The translations under genes and the position numbers were made by a program. 56,449 bases of DNA from Promethearchaeota archaeon (lineage in GTDB: Archaea > Asgardarchaeota > Lokiarchaeia > Sigynarchaeales > SOKP01): NCBI GenBank assembly GCA_014730295.1, contig WJIN01000015.1:1-56449 (forward strand), written 5' to 3'. The stretch's first letter is position 1. Each line of letters starts with the position of its first letter. Under the pieces are notes generated by a model, which was given only the letters and a program-made list of their open reading frames with translations, had not been told where the DNA came from and did not search any database. Shown here in pieces: positions 34,545-44,148 of the stretch.

Positions 34545-35606
34545 ATGTTTGATAAAAAATCTCTAATTAAAAAGCTCCTTTTTTGGTCTATATTTACCGC
34601 TAATTTAATCTTTGCATATTTACTTGGATATTGGGGAACTATATTTGGTTCTTCCTTGGCTTTTTTATATTTTCTCGTCATTATACCGATTATTTTATCG
34701 GTCTTTTCAGTTCGATTATACGAATCAAATCGTAGAATTATTTTAAAAAAAGAAGTGCTGATATCTGTATACTTTATACTTAATTTACTATTTGCATATT
34801 TAATTGGTTTGTATCTCCCCTTTATGGAATCAATTAGAAGAGACTTCTTTCCTATTTTTATGCTACCCATGTTAGCAATACTGAATTTTGTCCTTATAAA
34901 ACGGCTTCAATATTATCTTGATGAAGAGGTAAAAAAACCAGAATCCGAAAAAGAACCGTTAGAAGAGATAAAATATGATAAACCTGTTATTGAGTATGAA
35001 GATAAAAAATATATTTTTTCAATTGAATCCTTATTACTCCTAGCTATAGGGGCACCCCTTTCTGCCTATCTTATCTATATATTTTTTGATTTAGAAATCA
35101 ATTACTGGCTTCATGAAATTGTTGTAAAACAAACAGTCTATTTTTTGAATTTATTATTTGATATGGGTGTTCAAGCAACATATTCGCCGATTGGGAAGTA
35201 TCATTGGAGTTTTACTAATATTGGAAGCAGATCCTCAATAGGTTTTGAGACTTTTTGTACAGGGGTACAAGCTATTTGCGTCTTCGCAGGAGTCATAATC
35301 TTTGCGCCCCACAGTCAAGATAAAGATACTAGTCGTGATATAATTTGGCGCAAAACTAAATCCTTGATAATTTCCTCTGTGATTTTTTATGCCGTGAATA
35401 TTATTCGAATGCTAATTCAAATTTATCTCTATTATATCGGATATGCTTGGGATGATATCCACTATTCTATAAGCGCCGCAAGCTCCTTTATTGCTGCTAT
35501 TATTGTGCTCTTGATGCATAAATGGATACCAGAATTTATTATCTCCCTCATATATGCGTATAGTTTGATCAAACAGAAAATTACGGGAAGATCCAAAAAG
35601 AAATAA
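34545..35606 (+). CDS. Archaeosortase/exosortase-like membrane transpeptidase
   Basis: The 353-residue polytopic protein has about eight membrane helices, the first four in an N-terminal half with a cytosolic acidic linker (PESEKEPLEE). The C-terminal half has the family layout: Cys238 in ETFCTGVQAIC, Arg288 in NIIRMLIQI and His306 in DDIHYSIS, each at the edge of a helix. Cys-Arg-His is the proposed catalytic triad of exosortases and archaeosortases, which cut CTERM tails and attach the protein to a lipid. A substrate candidate is the CTERM protein at 12778-13506. It is probably monocistronic. Confidence 0.82.
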   Translation: MFDKKSLIKKLLFWSIFTANLIFAYLLGYWGTIFGSSLAFLYFLVIIPIILSVFSVRLYESNRRIILKKEVLISVYFILNLLFAYLIGLYLPFMESIRRDFFPIFMLPMLAILNFVLIKRLQYYLDEEVKKPESEKEPLEEIKYDKPVIEYEDKKYIFSIESLLLLAIGAPLSAYLIYIFFDLEINYWLHEIVVKQTVYFLNLLFDMGVQATYSPIGKYHWSFTNIGSRSSIGFETFCTGVQAICVFAGVIIFAPHSQDKDTSRDIIWRKTKSLIISSVIFYAVNIIRMLIQIYLYYIGYAWDDIHYSISAASSFIAAIIVLLMHKWIPEFIISLIYAYSLIKQKITGRSKKK

Positions 35607-35740
35607 ATAATTATCCAACAAATCTTTTTCTAAATTGAGATATTTTTACTTATAATACTCATCAAAATAAAGCTTAATTCAATTTACAATATATTAAACT
35701 AAAACCTATAAATATTAATCATCCTTTATATCTTCTAATA

Positions 35741-36283
35741 ATGCTCAAAAACAAGCTATATAAAATCTGTATAATTGGAGATGGGGCGGTCGGCAAGACA
35801 ACTATTTTGCATAGGTATATTGAGGGAGAATTTTTAAAAAATACGAAAATGACCATCGGAACCAATTTTTATATTAAAGATTTAGTCTTTAAAGATCTTA
35901 ATGCAAATATCAAGCTACAGATTTGGGATCTAAGTGGACAAACCCATTTTTCTTCAGTCAGACCCGGATTTTATAAAGGAGCGAAGGGCATAATATATGC
36001 ATTTGATTTAACTCGAATGAGCACCTTTAAAAATCTTATCAAGTGGCAAGAGGAAGTAGAAAAAGCTCTGGATAAGAATCCCCCATCTGTTTTAATTGGA
36101 AATAAATTAGATTTGATTGAAAAGAAAGGAGCCATAAACCCTACAGATATAAAGGAAATAAATAATCAATTAGATTATTTAGCATATTTTAAAACCAGCG
36201 CAAAAGATAATATTGGAATACAGAAGGCCTTCGAACAATTAGCGAGAAAAATCTTTAACTATTATCAAGAAAAAACGATTTGA
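35741..36283 (+). CDS. Rab-like small GTPase
   Basis: The 180 residues are one Ras-superfamily domain. G1 is GDGAVGKT (13-20), the switch-I threonine lies in KMTIGTNF, G3 is WDLSGQ (62-67), G4 is GNKLD and G5 is KTSAKD. WDLSGQ departs from the eukaryotic WDTAGQ, but the catalytic Gln is kept. There is no C-terminal cysteine, so membrane attachment would need a partner. Two tandem genes for membrane proteins with longin-like cytosolic domains follow on the same strand after 93 bases; these domains are plausible interaction partners. Confidence 0.93.
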   Translation: MLKNKLYKICIIGDGAVGKTTILHRYIEGEFLKNTKMTIGTNFYIKDLVFKDLNANIKLQIWDLSGQTHFSSVRPGFYKGAKGIIYAFDLTRMSTFKNLIKWQEEVEKALDKNPPSVLIGNKLDLIEKKGAINPTDIKEINNQLDYLAYFKTSAKDNIGIQKAFEQLARKIFNYYQEKTI

Positions 36284-36376
36284 ACAACAATTTCAACTTT
36301 ATAGATAAAGTTTTTTAACTACATTAAAATAATTATTATATTATTTGAGTGTAAATAAATTCTGTAAGCTAAAAAT

Positions 36377-37516
36377 ATGTTTCTCCAGATAGATCCAATG
36401 ATAGAACTTCAATTTCTTTATTATCTATTGGCAGTCGTAATTGGAATCCAATTGTCGTTCTATTTTTTTTATCAATATTATAAGATAAAAGATGTAAATT
36501 TAAAGCTCAATCGAATTTTAGTATCCTTTGGGAATTTTATCTTATTTATGGTATTTGGAGCTTTAAACATTCAAATTGCCCGAAACTTCATTGGCGATCC
36601 TTTCTGGAAAGACATCATTTATCGCCTAGGTTGGTCTTTGGCATTTTTCTCGCCAATCGCATTGGAGATATTTATCTTAACAGAAGAATTTGGAAGAATC
36701 GTGAATCTAAGGATCATATATATTTTGATTTTGCTAAATGGATTAGCAATCGTGTTTGGAATTATCGCTCCTTCTACGAGATCGCCGATATTTTTTATCG
36801 CAATCAGCTTTGTAATTTTAAATGGAATAAACGTACTAAGATTTGAAATTATTTTGATAAAAAAATCAGTGGGTAAGATTCGGAAGAAATTTTTGTTATT
36901 TTTTATAGGCACGATTACTAGTCTGCTGGCATTAATATTTGCTGTTTTAGTGGGTTTAGGAGTCTTCGAAAATATTTTTTTAGAACAAATTATTTATTAT
37001 ATAGGAGTAACGATTCTACTTATCGGATTTATCACTATTATTTTTTCTGTAATTGATTTTCCACCATTTTATGAATTTGAATGGCGTGATAATTTGGTCC
37101 ATCTATATATTATTAATCGCGAAACCTACAGGAGCATTTATTCGAATAATTTTGATAAAATTACCCAAAAACAAATACCAAAGAACTCACAGTTGAATGA
37201 TAAGTTAGTCTCGACAGGTTTGGTGGGAATTGATATTATAATGTCGAAAATTACTGGGACTGAAGAGAAAAAAATACACAAAATCAAGCATCAAGATTCA
37301 TATATCCTTTTGGAATATGGCTCCGAACCATTCGATATAATATATGCGTTAATCATCAAAAAGGATTTGGTAAGTTTAACGCATTTTCTCCAAAATATTA
37401 AATATCAATTCGAATCTTTTTATCGAGAAATTCTTTTTCAATTAAACCGATTTGAGAAAAATCAGCAATTATTATTTGGGAGTTTTGATGTAATTGTTGA
37501 GTCGTTAATGAGGTGA
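36377..37516 (+). CDS. 7TM protein with longin-like cytosolic domain (first of tandem pair)
   Basis: The 379-residue protein has seven membrane helices in its first 235 residues, then the linker PPFYEFEWRDNL and a soluble domain of about 140 residues. That domain starts VHLYIINRETYRSIYS and ends with a helix (FESFYREILFQL). The strand-strand-strand-helix order resembles longin or roadblock sensory domains. It has the same layout as the next protein, and the two genes are four bases apart. A receptor-like protein that passes a membrane signal to a GTPase is an inference from the layout. Confidence 0.75.
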   Translation: MFLQIDPMIELQFLYYLLAVVIGIQLSFYFFYQYYKIKDVNLKLNRILVSFGNFILFMVFGALNIQIARNFIGDPFWKDIIYRLGWSLAFFSPIALEIFILTEEFGRIVNLRIIYILILLNGLAIVFGIIAPSTRSPIFFIAISFVILNGINVLRFEIILIKKSVGKIRKKFLLFFIGTITSLLALIFAVLVGLGVFENIFLEQIIYYIGVTILLIGFITIIFSVIDFPPFYEFEWRDNLVHLYIINRETYRSIYSNNFDKITQKQIPKNSQLNDKLVSTGLVGIDIIMSKITGTEEKKIHKIKHQDSYILLEYGSEPFDIIYALIIKKDLVSLTHFLQNIKYQFESFYREILFQLNRFEKNQQLLFGSFDVIVESLMR

Positions 37517-37523
37517 TTATGTG
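37510..37523 (+). promoter_or_regulatory. Ribosome binding site overlapping an upstream stop codon
   Basis: GAGGTGAT (37510-37517), a near-perfect match to the anti-Shine-Dalgarno partner, covers the TGA that ends the first 7TM gene and sits three bases before the GTG that starts the second. This fixes the GTG as the start and implies coupled translation. Confidence 0.7.
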
Positions 37524-38645
37524 ATCTTAATTGAGTTTCCTATATCCGGAAATTTGCGGTTTCCTTTATTGATTATTGAATGGATAATTTTTATTATATC
37601 ATTAGAAATAGCGATAATCTTTTTCATTAGATATCAAAAGCAAGATGAAAAATTCAGATTGAAGGAGGAGCTTGCCTATGTGAGTATTTTTCTTGGATTT
37701 GCCTTCATGGAATTGTTTTTTATAAAAGCAGATTATTATTCTTCGAGTATTGTCGTATCACCTTATCTAATCTGGCCCCAAGGCAGTGAGCGAGATTTCT
37801 TTCTGAGCTTAGGATATTTTGGGATTATAATTGGGGCTCTATATTTTGTATATTACATCGAAAAAACGAGAAGTATTGGAAAAATTAAATATTTCACAAC
37901 CTCAATCCTTTTAATCCTTTCATTGAATTGTGTTATTATTTTTATTATAGATCTCACTATGACAAGATATTTTTTATTAGTGCTTTGGCCAATATTTCTA
38001 CTTTTTTTAGTTTTTTATTTGATTAATTTTACCAAAAGGACTAAAGGTTCAAAAAATTTATCCAAAAATACCATATTAAATCTAACAGCTTTTTCATTAC
38101 TTCCAATAGGATACTTTTTAAAGATAGACTTTTTTATCTTTATATTCGGCATATATCTTAGATTGGTTGGGGCTTTATTTGAATTTCTATCATTAATTAT
38201 AATTTTTTATTATTTTCTTAGTTTCCCGTACCTTTTTGAATTTGATTGGAAAGAGAGAATTGAGGAGCTCTTTCTTGTTACTAAGGAAGGAGCATGTATA
38301 TTTTATAAAAGCATAGGAGGAAATGAACCAGATATCGATAAGAATCTAATTTCAAGCTCTATTACTTCAGTAAACATCATGCTACAAGAATTAACTCCCT
38401 CTCCCAACAAGAAGGGTTTTTCCAGAATTAAAGAACAGGAAAAAATCATATACATATATAATAGTGAACTTTTGGATGGAGTAATCATCAGTAGAGAGGA
38501 AATTGAACGATTTGAATACTATTTGGAGTTATTAGTATTGAAGGTAGAAGGAATTTATAGAGATTTTTTAATAGACTGGGATGGAGATACTGATATTTTC
38601 AACCCAGTAGATAAAATATTCGATGATGTTTTTTCTGAATCATAA
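37521..38645 (+). CDS. 7TM protein with longin-like cytosolic domain (second of tandem pair)
   Basis: The 374-residue protein repeats the architecture of its upstream neighbour: seven helices, then FEFDWKERIEELFLV and a soluble domain of about 130 residues ending FEYYLELLVLKVEGIYRDFL. It starts with GTG at 37521. A GAGGTGAT ribosome binding site spans the stop codon of the previous gene, so translation of the two is probably coupled. The pair could form a heterodimer. No enzymatic motif is visible. Confidence 0.75.
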   Translation: MILIEFPISGNLRFPLLIIEWIIFIISLEIAIIFFIRYQKQDEKFRLKEELAYVSIFLGFAFMELFFIKADYYSSSIVVSPYLIWPQGSERDFFLSLGYFGIIIGALYFVYYIEKTRSIGKIKYFTTSILLILSLNCVIIFIIDLTMTRYFLLVLWPIFLLFLVFYLINFTKRTKGSKNLSKNTILNLTAFSLLPIGYFLKIDFFIFIFGIYLRLVGALFEFLSLIIIFYYFLSFPYLFEFDWKERIEELFLVTKEGACIFYKSIGGNEPDIDKNLISSSITSVNIMLQELTPSPNKKGFSRIKEQEKIIYIYNSELLDGVIISREEIERFEYYLELLVLKVEGIYRDFLIDWDGDTDIFNPVDKIFDDVFSES

Positions 38646-38872
38646 CTCAATATCTAACCTAAAGAAATCAATTATCTCAAATTTTCTGATATCCGAATCG
38701 ACTATGATAGGTTTTAGAATAATGTATATATCTAAAATCTTATTATGATTCCAATGCTCCAATTTTTATTTCTATAAACGGTAGCTTTAATTAGGCTGAA
38801 ACATATGACTACTGGGAATATCTTAAGGGAATATATACTTATCAAATCAAATTAAAGATAATCTTTTTCAAA

Positions 38873-39433
38873 ATGCCCTCTGTGAGAATACAATATAGTG
38901 ATATCTTCTTTAATCCAAAAGTTCAGGAAATGTGTGTTACTTCCAGTTTTCGGTGTCCTTTTTATGATAATACATGGAGTTGTCCTCCAGCGGCGCCCTA
39001 TTTAGAGAGTGAAATTGCCAAATATAGTGAATACTATCTAATCTATACTAGATTTAATCTCGAAGAGTACATTAAAAGGGAGAAGAAAAAGCATCCAAAA
39101 AGATCTGAATTATACATTAAAAGCAAACTTTATTATGAAAATAATGAATATTCCAACGACTTGGATGAAGAAATAGATGCATTTATAGCGCAATATGATA
39201 AATCATACAAGAAATTAATCCTTTCAAGTGGGACATGTAATTACTGTAATACACAAGATATAGAATTCTGCAGCTACAAAACCGAGGAACCATGTAGATT
39301 CCCTGAGCGAATGAGATACTCCATGGAGGCTGTAGGTATTGAAGTCATGAAAACAGTCCTAAATTTGGATGTTGATATTAAATATCCCTCTAAAAAATAT
39401 AGTTATAAGTTTGGTTTAGTGTGCTTTAAATAA
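38873..39433 (+). CDS. DUF2284 predicted metal-binding protein
   Basis: The 186-residue protein has the cysteine layout of DUF2284: CVTSSFRCPFYDNTWSCPP near residues 22-40, then SGTCNYCN, CSYKTEEPCRFPERMRYSMEA, and a final GLVC. Eight or more cysteines suggest an Fe-S or zinc site, and the family is often found in anaerobes. The conserved EPCRFPERMRYSMEA-like element holds the family signature. Its biochemical role is unknown. It stands alone, about 230 bases after the 7TM pair. Confidence 0.85.
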   Translation: MPSVRIQYSDIFFNPKVQEMCVTSSFRCPFYDNTWSCPPAAPYLESEIAKYSEYYLIYTRFNLEEYIKREKKKHPKRSELYIKSKLYYENNEYSNDLDEEIDAFIAQYDKSYKKLILSSGTCNYCNTQDIEFCSYKTEEPCRFPERMRYSMEAVGIEVMKTVLNLDVDIKYPSKKYSYKFGLVCFK

Positions 39434-39574
39434 ATTTTAGCAAATCAATTCAAAATTTATAATGATTTCAGAACATCAATTAATCAGTCTAAAAAAAGAT
39501 TCTTCATATAGAAGAATTAAGAAATCTTTTAGAAATACAAAGATTTTCTAAATAATAATAATTCTGAAATTTTA

Positions 39575-40603
39575 ATGAGTAAAAACAATTCAGATATCCC
39601 AAAATCACAAAATATTTTAGAATCCAGTATAAGTCATTTTCAAAATTCTAATTATGATAAAGCTTTTGATTCTTTATTGAATTTCTTGGAGAAATATCCT
39701 AAAGAAATTTCAATAGAAGACATAGATTATATTATGGAATTTATCCTAAAATTATTAGATTTAAATGATCTCAAAAAAGTAATCACGATTTCCAATATTG
39801 TATTAGAAAATATAGATTTTTTTGAGGAGTGGACTCCTGCAATCAAATCCTCTCTTGGTTTAGCATATAGGGATATTGGGGAGCATAAAAAATCGATCAA
39901 GATATATGAAAAATTAATAAAGAATAATCCAAATAATACAAATCTCCATTATTTATTGGGCACTTGTTATGAAGCTGGTGGAGATCTTGAAGCGGCATTA
40001 AAAGAATATAAAAAATCATTAGAAATAGATCCAAATAATTTAGACTCTCTCCATGCGGTGCGATCCATATTACATGAACTAGATAATTATATTGAATTAG
40101 AAAGAGTATGCAATAAAATTTTACAAATCTCTCATGAAGATGTACACGCTCTTAACTCTCTTGCTATTATCGCTATAAATAATGAAAATTTCGATCGCGC
40201 AATTCGCTTATTAAATAAAATCATCGAAAAAGAAAATAAATTTTTAGACGCATGGCTAAATCTTGGCATTGCCTACAATGGAATTAAAGCTTATAGCAAA
40301 GCTATAGAGGCATTTAATATTATTATCGACATCGATCCTAAATATATAGACGCTTGGAGGCTGTTGGGTGAGAGCTATTTTCTTAATGAAAATTATCAGC
40401 ATTCTATTGAGATCTATGAAATTCTCCTTGATAAGGACGGAGAGCAATTTCAATATATGTTCGGGTTAGGATTAAATCATTTTTATCTTTCAAATCTTAA
40501 ACAAGCGAAGAAATATATCGAGCAAGCGTTAATTTTAAATCCAGAATCTGATGAGGCTGAATTTTTAGATAAAAAACTTGATGAGTTATTAGAAAATAAT
40601 TAG
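39575..40603 (+). CDS. TPR repeat protein
   Basis: The 342 residues contain about seven tetratricopeptide repeats, with clear units such as YRDIGEHKKSIKIYEKLIKN, YEAGGDLEAALKEYKKSLEI, IAINNENFDRAIRLLNKI and YNGIKAYSKAIEAFNIII. The protein is soluble, without signal peptide or enzymatic domain. It would serve as a binding scaffold. It converges on the large GTPase fusion gene, 45 bases away. Confidence 0.9.
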   Translation: MSKNNSDIPKSQNILESSISHFQNSNYDKAFDSLLNFLEKYPKEISIEDIDYIMEFILKLLDLNDLKKVITISNIVLENIDFFEEWTPAIKSSLGLAYRDIGEHKKSIKIYEKLIKNNPNNTNLHYLLGTCYEAGGDLEAALKEYKKSLEIDPNNLDSLHAVRSILHELDNYIELERVCNKILQISHEDVHALNSLAIIAINNENFDRAIRLLNKIIEKENKFLDAWLNLGIAYNGIKAYSKAIEAFNIIIDIDPKYIDAWRLLGESYFLNENYQHSIEIYEILLDKDGEQFQYMFGLGLNHFYLSNLKQAKKYIEQALILNPESDEAEFLDKKLDELLENN

Positions 40604-40648
40604 AGAAATAGATTATCTTCTTTATCTAGGGTTTTTGACTAAGAAAAT

Positions 40649-42157
40649 TTAGATGATATAAGTTGCTAATAAATCCCTCATTCGTTCTATAAATTTTGGC
40701 ATTAGGGTATTAATCTTTTCTTTTTTCTCTCGTTTATCAATAAGAAATAATACATAGATGCTATTCTCAAACAATTCAAGTCGTTTGATGATAATTATAG
40801 AGTCTTCAAGGTCAAAACTGGCTTCATTCTTTTTAAGTGCTTTAAATTTATAAAATATTTCAAAAAGCTGAGTAAATTGCGGAGCGGTTATCTCAAATAC
40901 GTCTTGGATTATTTCTTTAGATCTTTGATGATTAAGAAAATTTTTAGCTTTCTTTGAATAATAATCCGCTAGGACTAGTCCTTCATTACTCAAAAGCAAC
41001 ATGATATAGGATTTAGTTGCTCTCGAAAATCGCTTCAAATTCAGATCAATTATTTCTCTATTGGGACTTAATTTTGAGATCCCAGCGCTAAAAGCCCGTA
41101 GTACCGATTCTATTTGGAAGATGCTTGTAATATAAAATTCTATTCCATCATTTGTAATCGATTTTAATTCAGATTTAAGGGTCTTAATATTTTGTTGAAT
41201 TTGTCTATTATTTAAAATATCCGGGTCTCCTTTAGAAAAGATAAAGATAATAGGAGTATCTTGCTCTAATTCTTTATCCAATATTTCATGGATATTTTTA
41301 TAATATTCAAGACTTTCTCTGAATCTCTGCTCATTTCTGATATCTATAAAATAAAAGATTAAATCGGATTCATATATATAGATTTGGGATTTGGAAAGAT
41401 ATCTTTTTCGGAAACGTGTTTGTCCCCCAAGATCCCAGAGAAAAAGAGAGGCACCCAATGCCTGGATTGATTGAACATTCGCCCCTTTTGTAGGATCCAA
41501 TCCCATTAATTTGGAGAATTTTCTATCAACCGTGAAAATAAAGGAGGTCTTTCCTGAATCATCAAGACCCGCCAATATTATTTTCATTTTTCGCTGTGTG
41601 GTTGCGGGGGTGGAAGGCTGATTCTCTATTTCAATTAATTTTTCTAATAGTCCATAAAAATCTTTTTCTAATTTTTCTTGAGGCAGAAATCCATTGGAAA
41701 GTTTTTTGTCCAAGCTCTCAAAAAAGTCAGATATTAAGGTTTTAATCCTCAAGTGATTATTATATAGAAAATTTCTTCTATTTTCTTTAATCAACAAAGA
41801 AAACGCAGTTTCTATGGGTTTTTCTCTCTCTTTTAAATCTAAAAAATGGAAATAAGTAAGAGAGGTCAAATTAAAATCGGGGTAAGGAATAATCGCAAAA
41901 TATTTAGTCAATTTCTCATCTTCCTCGCCTGGAAACATTTCATCACTTAATAAGAGACTTAGGTTTTTGATGGCGATTTGCATAAAACTTTGGTATGATA
42001 ATCGGAGTAGACCATCTTTCATTGGTTGTTCTTTATTTTCCTTTTCATCAGGTACTGCTTGTGGCCAGATATATTTAGGTTGCGGTCCTACCTTATCATG
42101 TACACAATATACAAATCCTTTTATAACCGATGATTTAAATAACTTTTCGATTTTCAT
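40649..42157 (-). CDS. Longin-like / Rag-Arf-type GTPase / roadblock-like fusion
   Basis: The 502-residue protein has three parts. Residues 1-165 form a domain starting IKGFVYCVHDKVGPQPKYIW, with the same motif pattern as the N-terminus of the Rab fusion at 19986-21032. Residues 190-375 are a GTPase with G1 GLDDSGKT (197-204), G3 WDLGGQ (241-246), G4 SKGD and G5 TSIF. WDLGGQ is typical of Arf, and the TSIF-x(3)-S/V pattern of Rag/Gtr. Residues 378-502 look roadblock-like (SYIMLLLSNEGLVLADYYS). The protein would bring a sensor, a switch and an adaptor together in one chain. It has no lipidation site. Confidence 0.85.
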   Translation of the reverse strand: MKIEKLFKSSVIKGFVYCVHDKVGPQPKYIWPQAVPDEKENKEQPMKDGLLRLSYQSFMQIAIKNLSLLLSDEMFPGEEDEKLTKYFAIIPYPDFNLTSLTYFHFLDLKEREKPIETAFSLLIKENRRNFLYNNHLRIKTLISDFFESLDKKLSNGFLPQEKLEKDFYGLLEKLIEIENQPSTPATTQRKMKIILAGLDDSGKTSFIFTVDRKFSKLMGLDPTKGANVQSIQALGASLFLWDLGGQTRFRKRYLSKSQIYIYESDLIFYFIDIRNEQRFRESLEYYKNIHEILDKELEQDTPIIFIFSKGDPDILNNRQIQQNIKTLKSELKSITNDGIEFYITSIFQIESVLRAFSAGISKLSPNREIIDLNLKRFSRATKSYIMLLLSNEGLVLADYYSKKAKNFLNHQRSKEIIQDVFEITAPQFTQLFEIFYKFKALKKNEASFDLEDSIIIIKRLELFENSIYVLFLIDKREKKEKINTLMPKFIERMRDLLATYII

Positions 42158-42376
42158 TTCTCATTAGACCTATAAATTGCGTTTGCGAATATTCTTATTA
42201 TTTTTGTGAAAATTCTAATTAATAAGTTTATTTTTGTTAACTTTATTCCTTCTTGGAATTTTGAGTGTTATGATTTAAATCATAAATTTGAATAAAACAA
42301 TGAGTTATTGTTCAATTATTAATAGCTGAGAATAATAATTATAACTAAGTAAGACTTTCTATATTTGAAGATAAGA

Positions 42377-43351
42377 ATGGTTAATGAATTAGAAAAATTA
42401 GCTGAATCGATACGGAATAATAAAAACATCATTGAGAAAAAAGAAATTAATCCCATTGTACAATATATTGATTCAAATAGTTATAAAAGCCAGAGAATTT
42501 TCTCAGATTTGGGAGAAGATTCTGCAGCAATCCGAGATGGGGAATCATATACATTAATAACCACTGATCGTATCATCACTTCGTTTATTGAGAATAATCC
42601 CTTTGGCGCTGGGTTTAGCAGCATTTTAGTTAGTGTAGACGATATATACGCGTGTGGTGGGAAACCATTGGGAGCCAGCATCATTCTTTCTTTTAAAAAA
42701 GAATCAGTGGGAAAAAAGATTTTAGAAGGGATTTGCGAAGGTTCTCAAAAATTTAAAGTACCCATTATCAGAGGGCATACAAATACTTCCGGAAAATGCT
42801 ATGAATTAAGCTCTACTATGATTGGTGAAATTAAAAAGGAAAATTATATCTCCGCAGGGGGCGCTCAAGTAGGTGATTATATAATTTTAGCTTCTGATTT
42901 TGATGGTCATATCGGGAAAGCCAGTAAATATTTTTTCGATACAACAACGTTTAAAGATTCAGAGGTAGTCTTAGAAAAACGCAAATCGATGAATAAAGTG
43001 GCGGAGAAACATTTAGCCACCGCATCAAAGGATATTTCTAATGGAGGAATCTTTGGCACGATGCTTCAATTAATAAAGTACTCGGGAGTAGGAGCAGATA
43101 TCGATATAACAATGATTAAAATTCCGCCTATACTTAAAGAGGCAGATTATGATATAGTCATGTATTCGAAAATGTATCTAACCACATCATTCATATTGAC
43201 AGCCCCGGAACATAATTGTAAAAAAATTGTAGAAATATTCAAAAAGTTTGGACTAAACGCTAGTGTTATTGGTAAAATAATTGAAGAGCAAAATCTTTTA
43301 AGATTAAATCGTGGAATGAAAAATTCTTTTATAGATGTAATTAAATTTTAA
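42377..43351 (+). CDS. AIR synthase-related (PurM/HypE/SelD superfamily) protein
   Basis: The protein has about 324 residues from the ATG at 42377 (a TTG at 42365 is in frame). It has the superfamily's N-terminal DLGEDSAAIRDGESYTLITT, then DIYACGGKPLGASIIL, and a C-terminal half with SKDISNGGIFGTMLQL. This is the two-domain ATP-binding fold of PurM, ThiL, HypE and SelD. It is closest in feel to the stand-alone AIR synthase-related proteins, including methanogenesis marker 2, rather than to PurM itself. The reaction is not known. It probably activates a substrate with ATP. Confidence 0.8.
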   Translation: MVNELEKLAESIRNNKNIIEKKEINPIVQYIDSNSYKSQRIFSDLGEDSAAIRDGESYTLITTDRIITSFIENNPFGAGFSSILVSVDDIYACGGKPLGASIILSFKKESVGKKILEGICEGSQKFKVPIIRGHTNTSGKCYELSSTMIGEIKKENYISAGGAQVGDYIILASDFDGHIGKASKYFFDTTTFKDSEVVLEKRKSMNKVAEKHLATASKDISNGGIFGTMLQLIKYSGVGADIDITMIKIPPILKEADYDIVMYSKMYLTTSFILTAPEHNCKKIVEIFKKFGLNASVIGKIIEEQNLLRLNRGMKNSFIDVIKF

Positions 43352-43389
43352 AATAAACTAAGTATTATTTGTATGAGGAGTGAAAAATT

Positions 43390-44085
43390 TTGAATCGTAA
43401 AACTCATCTCAATATTTTTATATTTATCTTATCTCTTTTAATATTTTCATTCATAGGACTTAGTTCCTTGAGTCTTCAGAATCAAGTGCATTATAAAAAT
43501 AATCAAGATATTTCAATTTCCCAAGAGCTCGCGAATAAAACGGTTAATTGTCAATTTCCAGATCTTATTTGGATAGAAGCTCAAATTGAAATAAGTATCA
43601 CTTCAAATGAGAGTGGTCAAGTTAATATCCTTTTAAATGATAATTATGCTAATGCTTATTTTAATATAGTGAATGAGACAAAAACACTTACGGGTAATAA
43701 TCAAACTGATACCTTTTTATTAAAAACTCAACCGAAAATTCAAACACTGCCAGGAGTATATGAATTCACCCTTACGATTGCTGGGCTTTTTGATTACACT
43801 CAAACCTATGAATCGATCCTCGGAATGGGGTATATTCTTATGTTTATATTAATTGCAGCATTCGGAATTCCTTTAATTGTAATTATTTTTAAAAAAAGGA
43901 AGACATCTGAGACAGTGGAATATCTAACTCCCTCCGAGCCCACATCCTATGAAAACGCAGAAGGACTCCCCGCAGGAAAGATAAAATGCCCAAAATGTGG
44001 TTCACAAATACCAGAGGGTCTGACATTCTGCCCAGAATGTGGAGAAAGGATACCAGAATTTTTACGATATAATGCCTCCTCGTAA
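43390..44085 (+). CDS. Exported/membrane protein with C-terminal zinc ribbon
   Basis: The 231-residue protein has a basic start and a hydrophobic signal-anchor (FIFILSLLIFSFIGLSSL), an extracellular beta-rich part with several N-glycosylation sequons, a second membrane helix (GYILMFILIAAFGIPLIVII) and a cytosolic tail. The tail carries the zinc ribbon CPKCGSQIPEGLTFCPECG. It starts at TTG, supported by GAGGAGTG 11 bases upstream. The layout suggests a surface sensor with an intracellular zinc module. No family is known to me. Confidence 0.7.
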   Translation: MNRKTHLNIFIFILSLLIFSFIGLSSLSLQNQVHYKNNQDISISQELANKTVNCQFPDLIWIEAQIEISITSNESGQVNILLNDNYANAYFNIVNETKTLTGNNQTDTFLLKTQPKIQTLPGVYEFTLTIAGLFDYTQTYESILGMGYILMFILIAAFGIPLIVIIFKKRKTSETVEYLTPSEPTSYENAEGLPAGKIKCPKCGSQIPEGLTFCPECGERIPEFLRYNASS

Positions 44086-44148
44086 ATTTTCTATCTTATA
44101 AATCTAGAATGATAAAACCTATAGAGAATAAAACATAACATAATTCGT

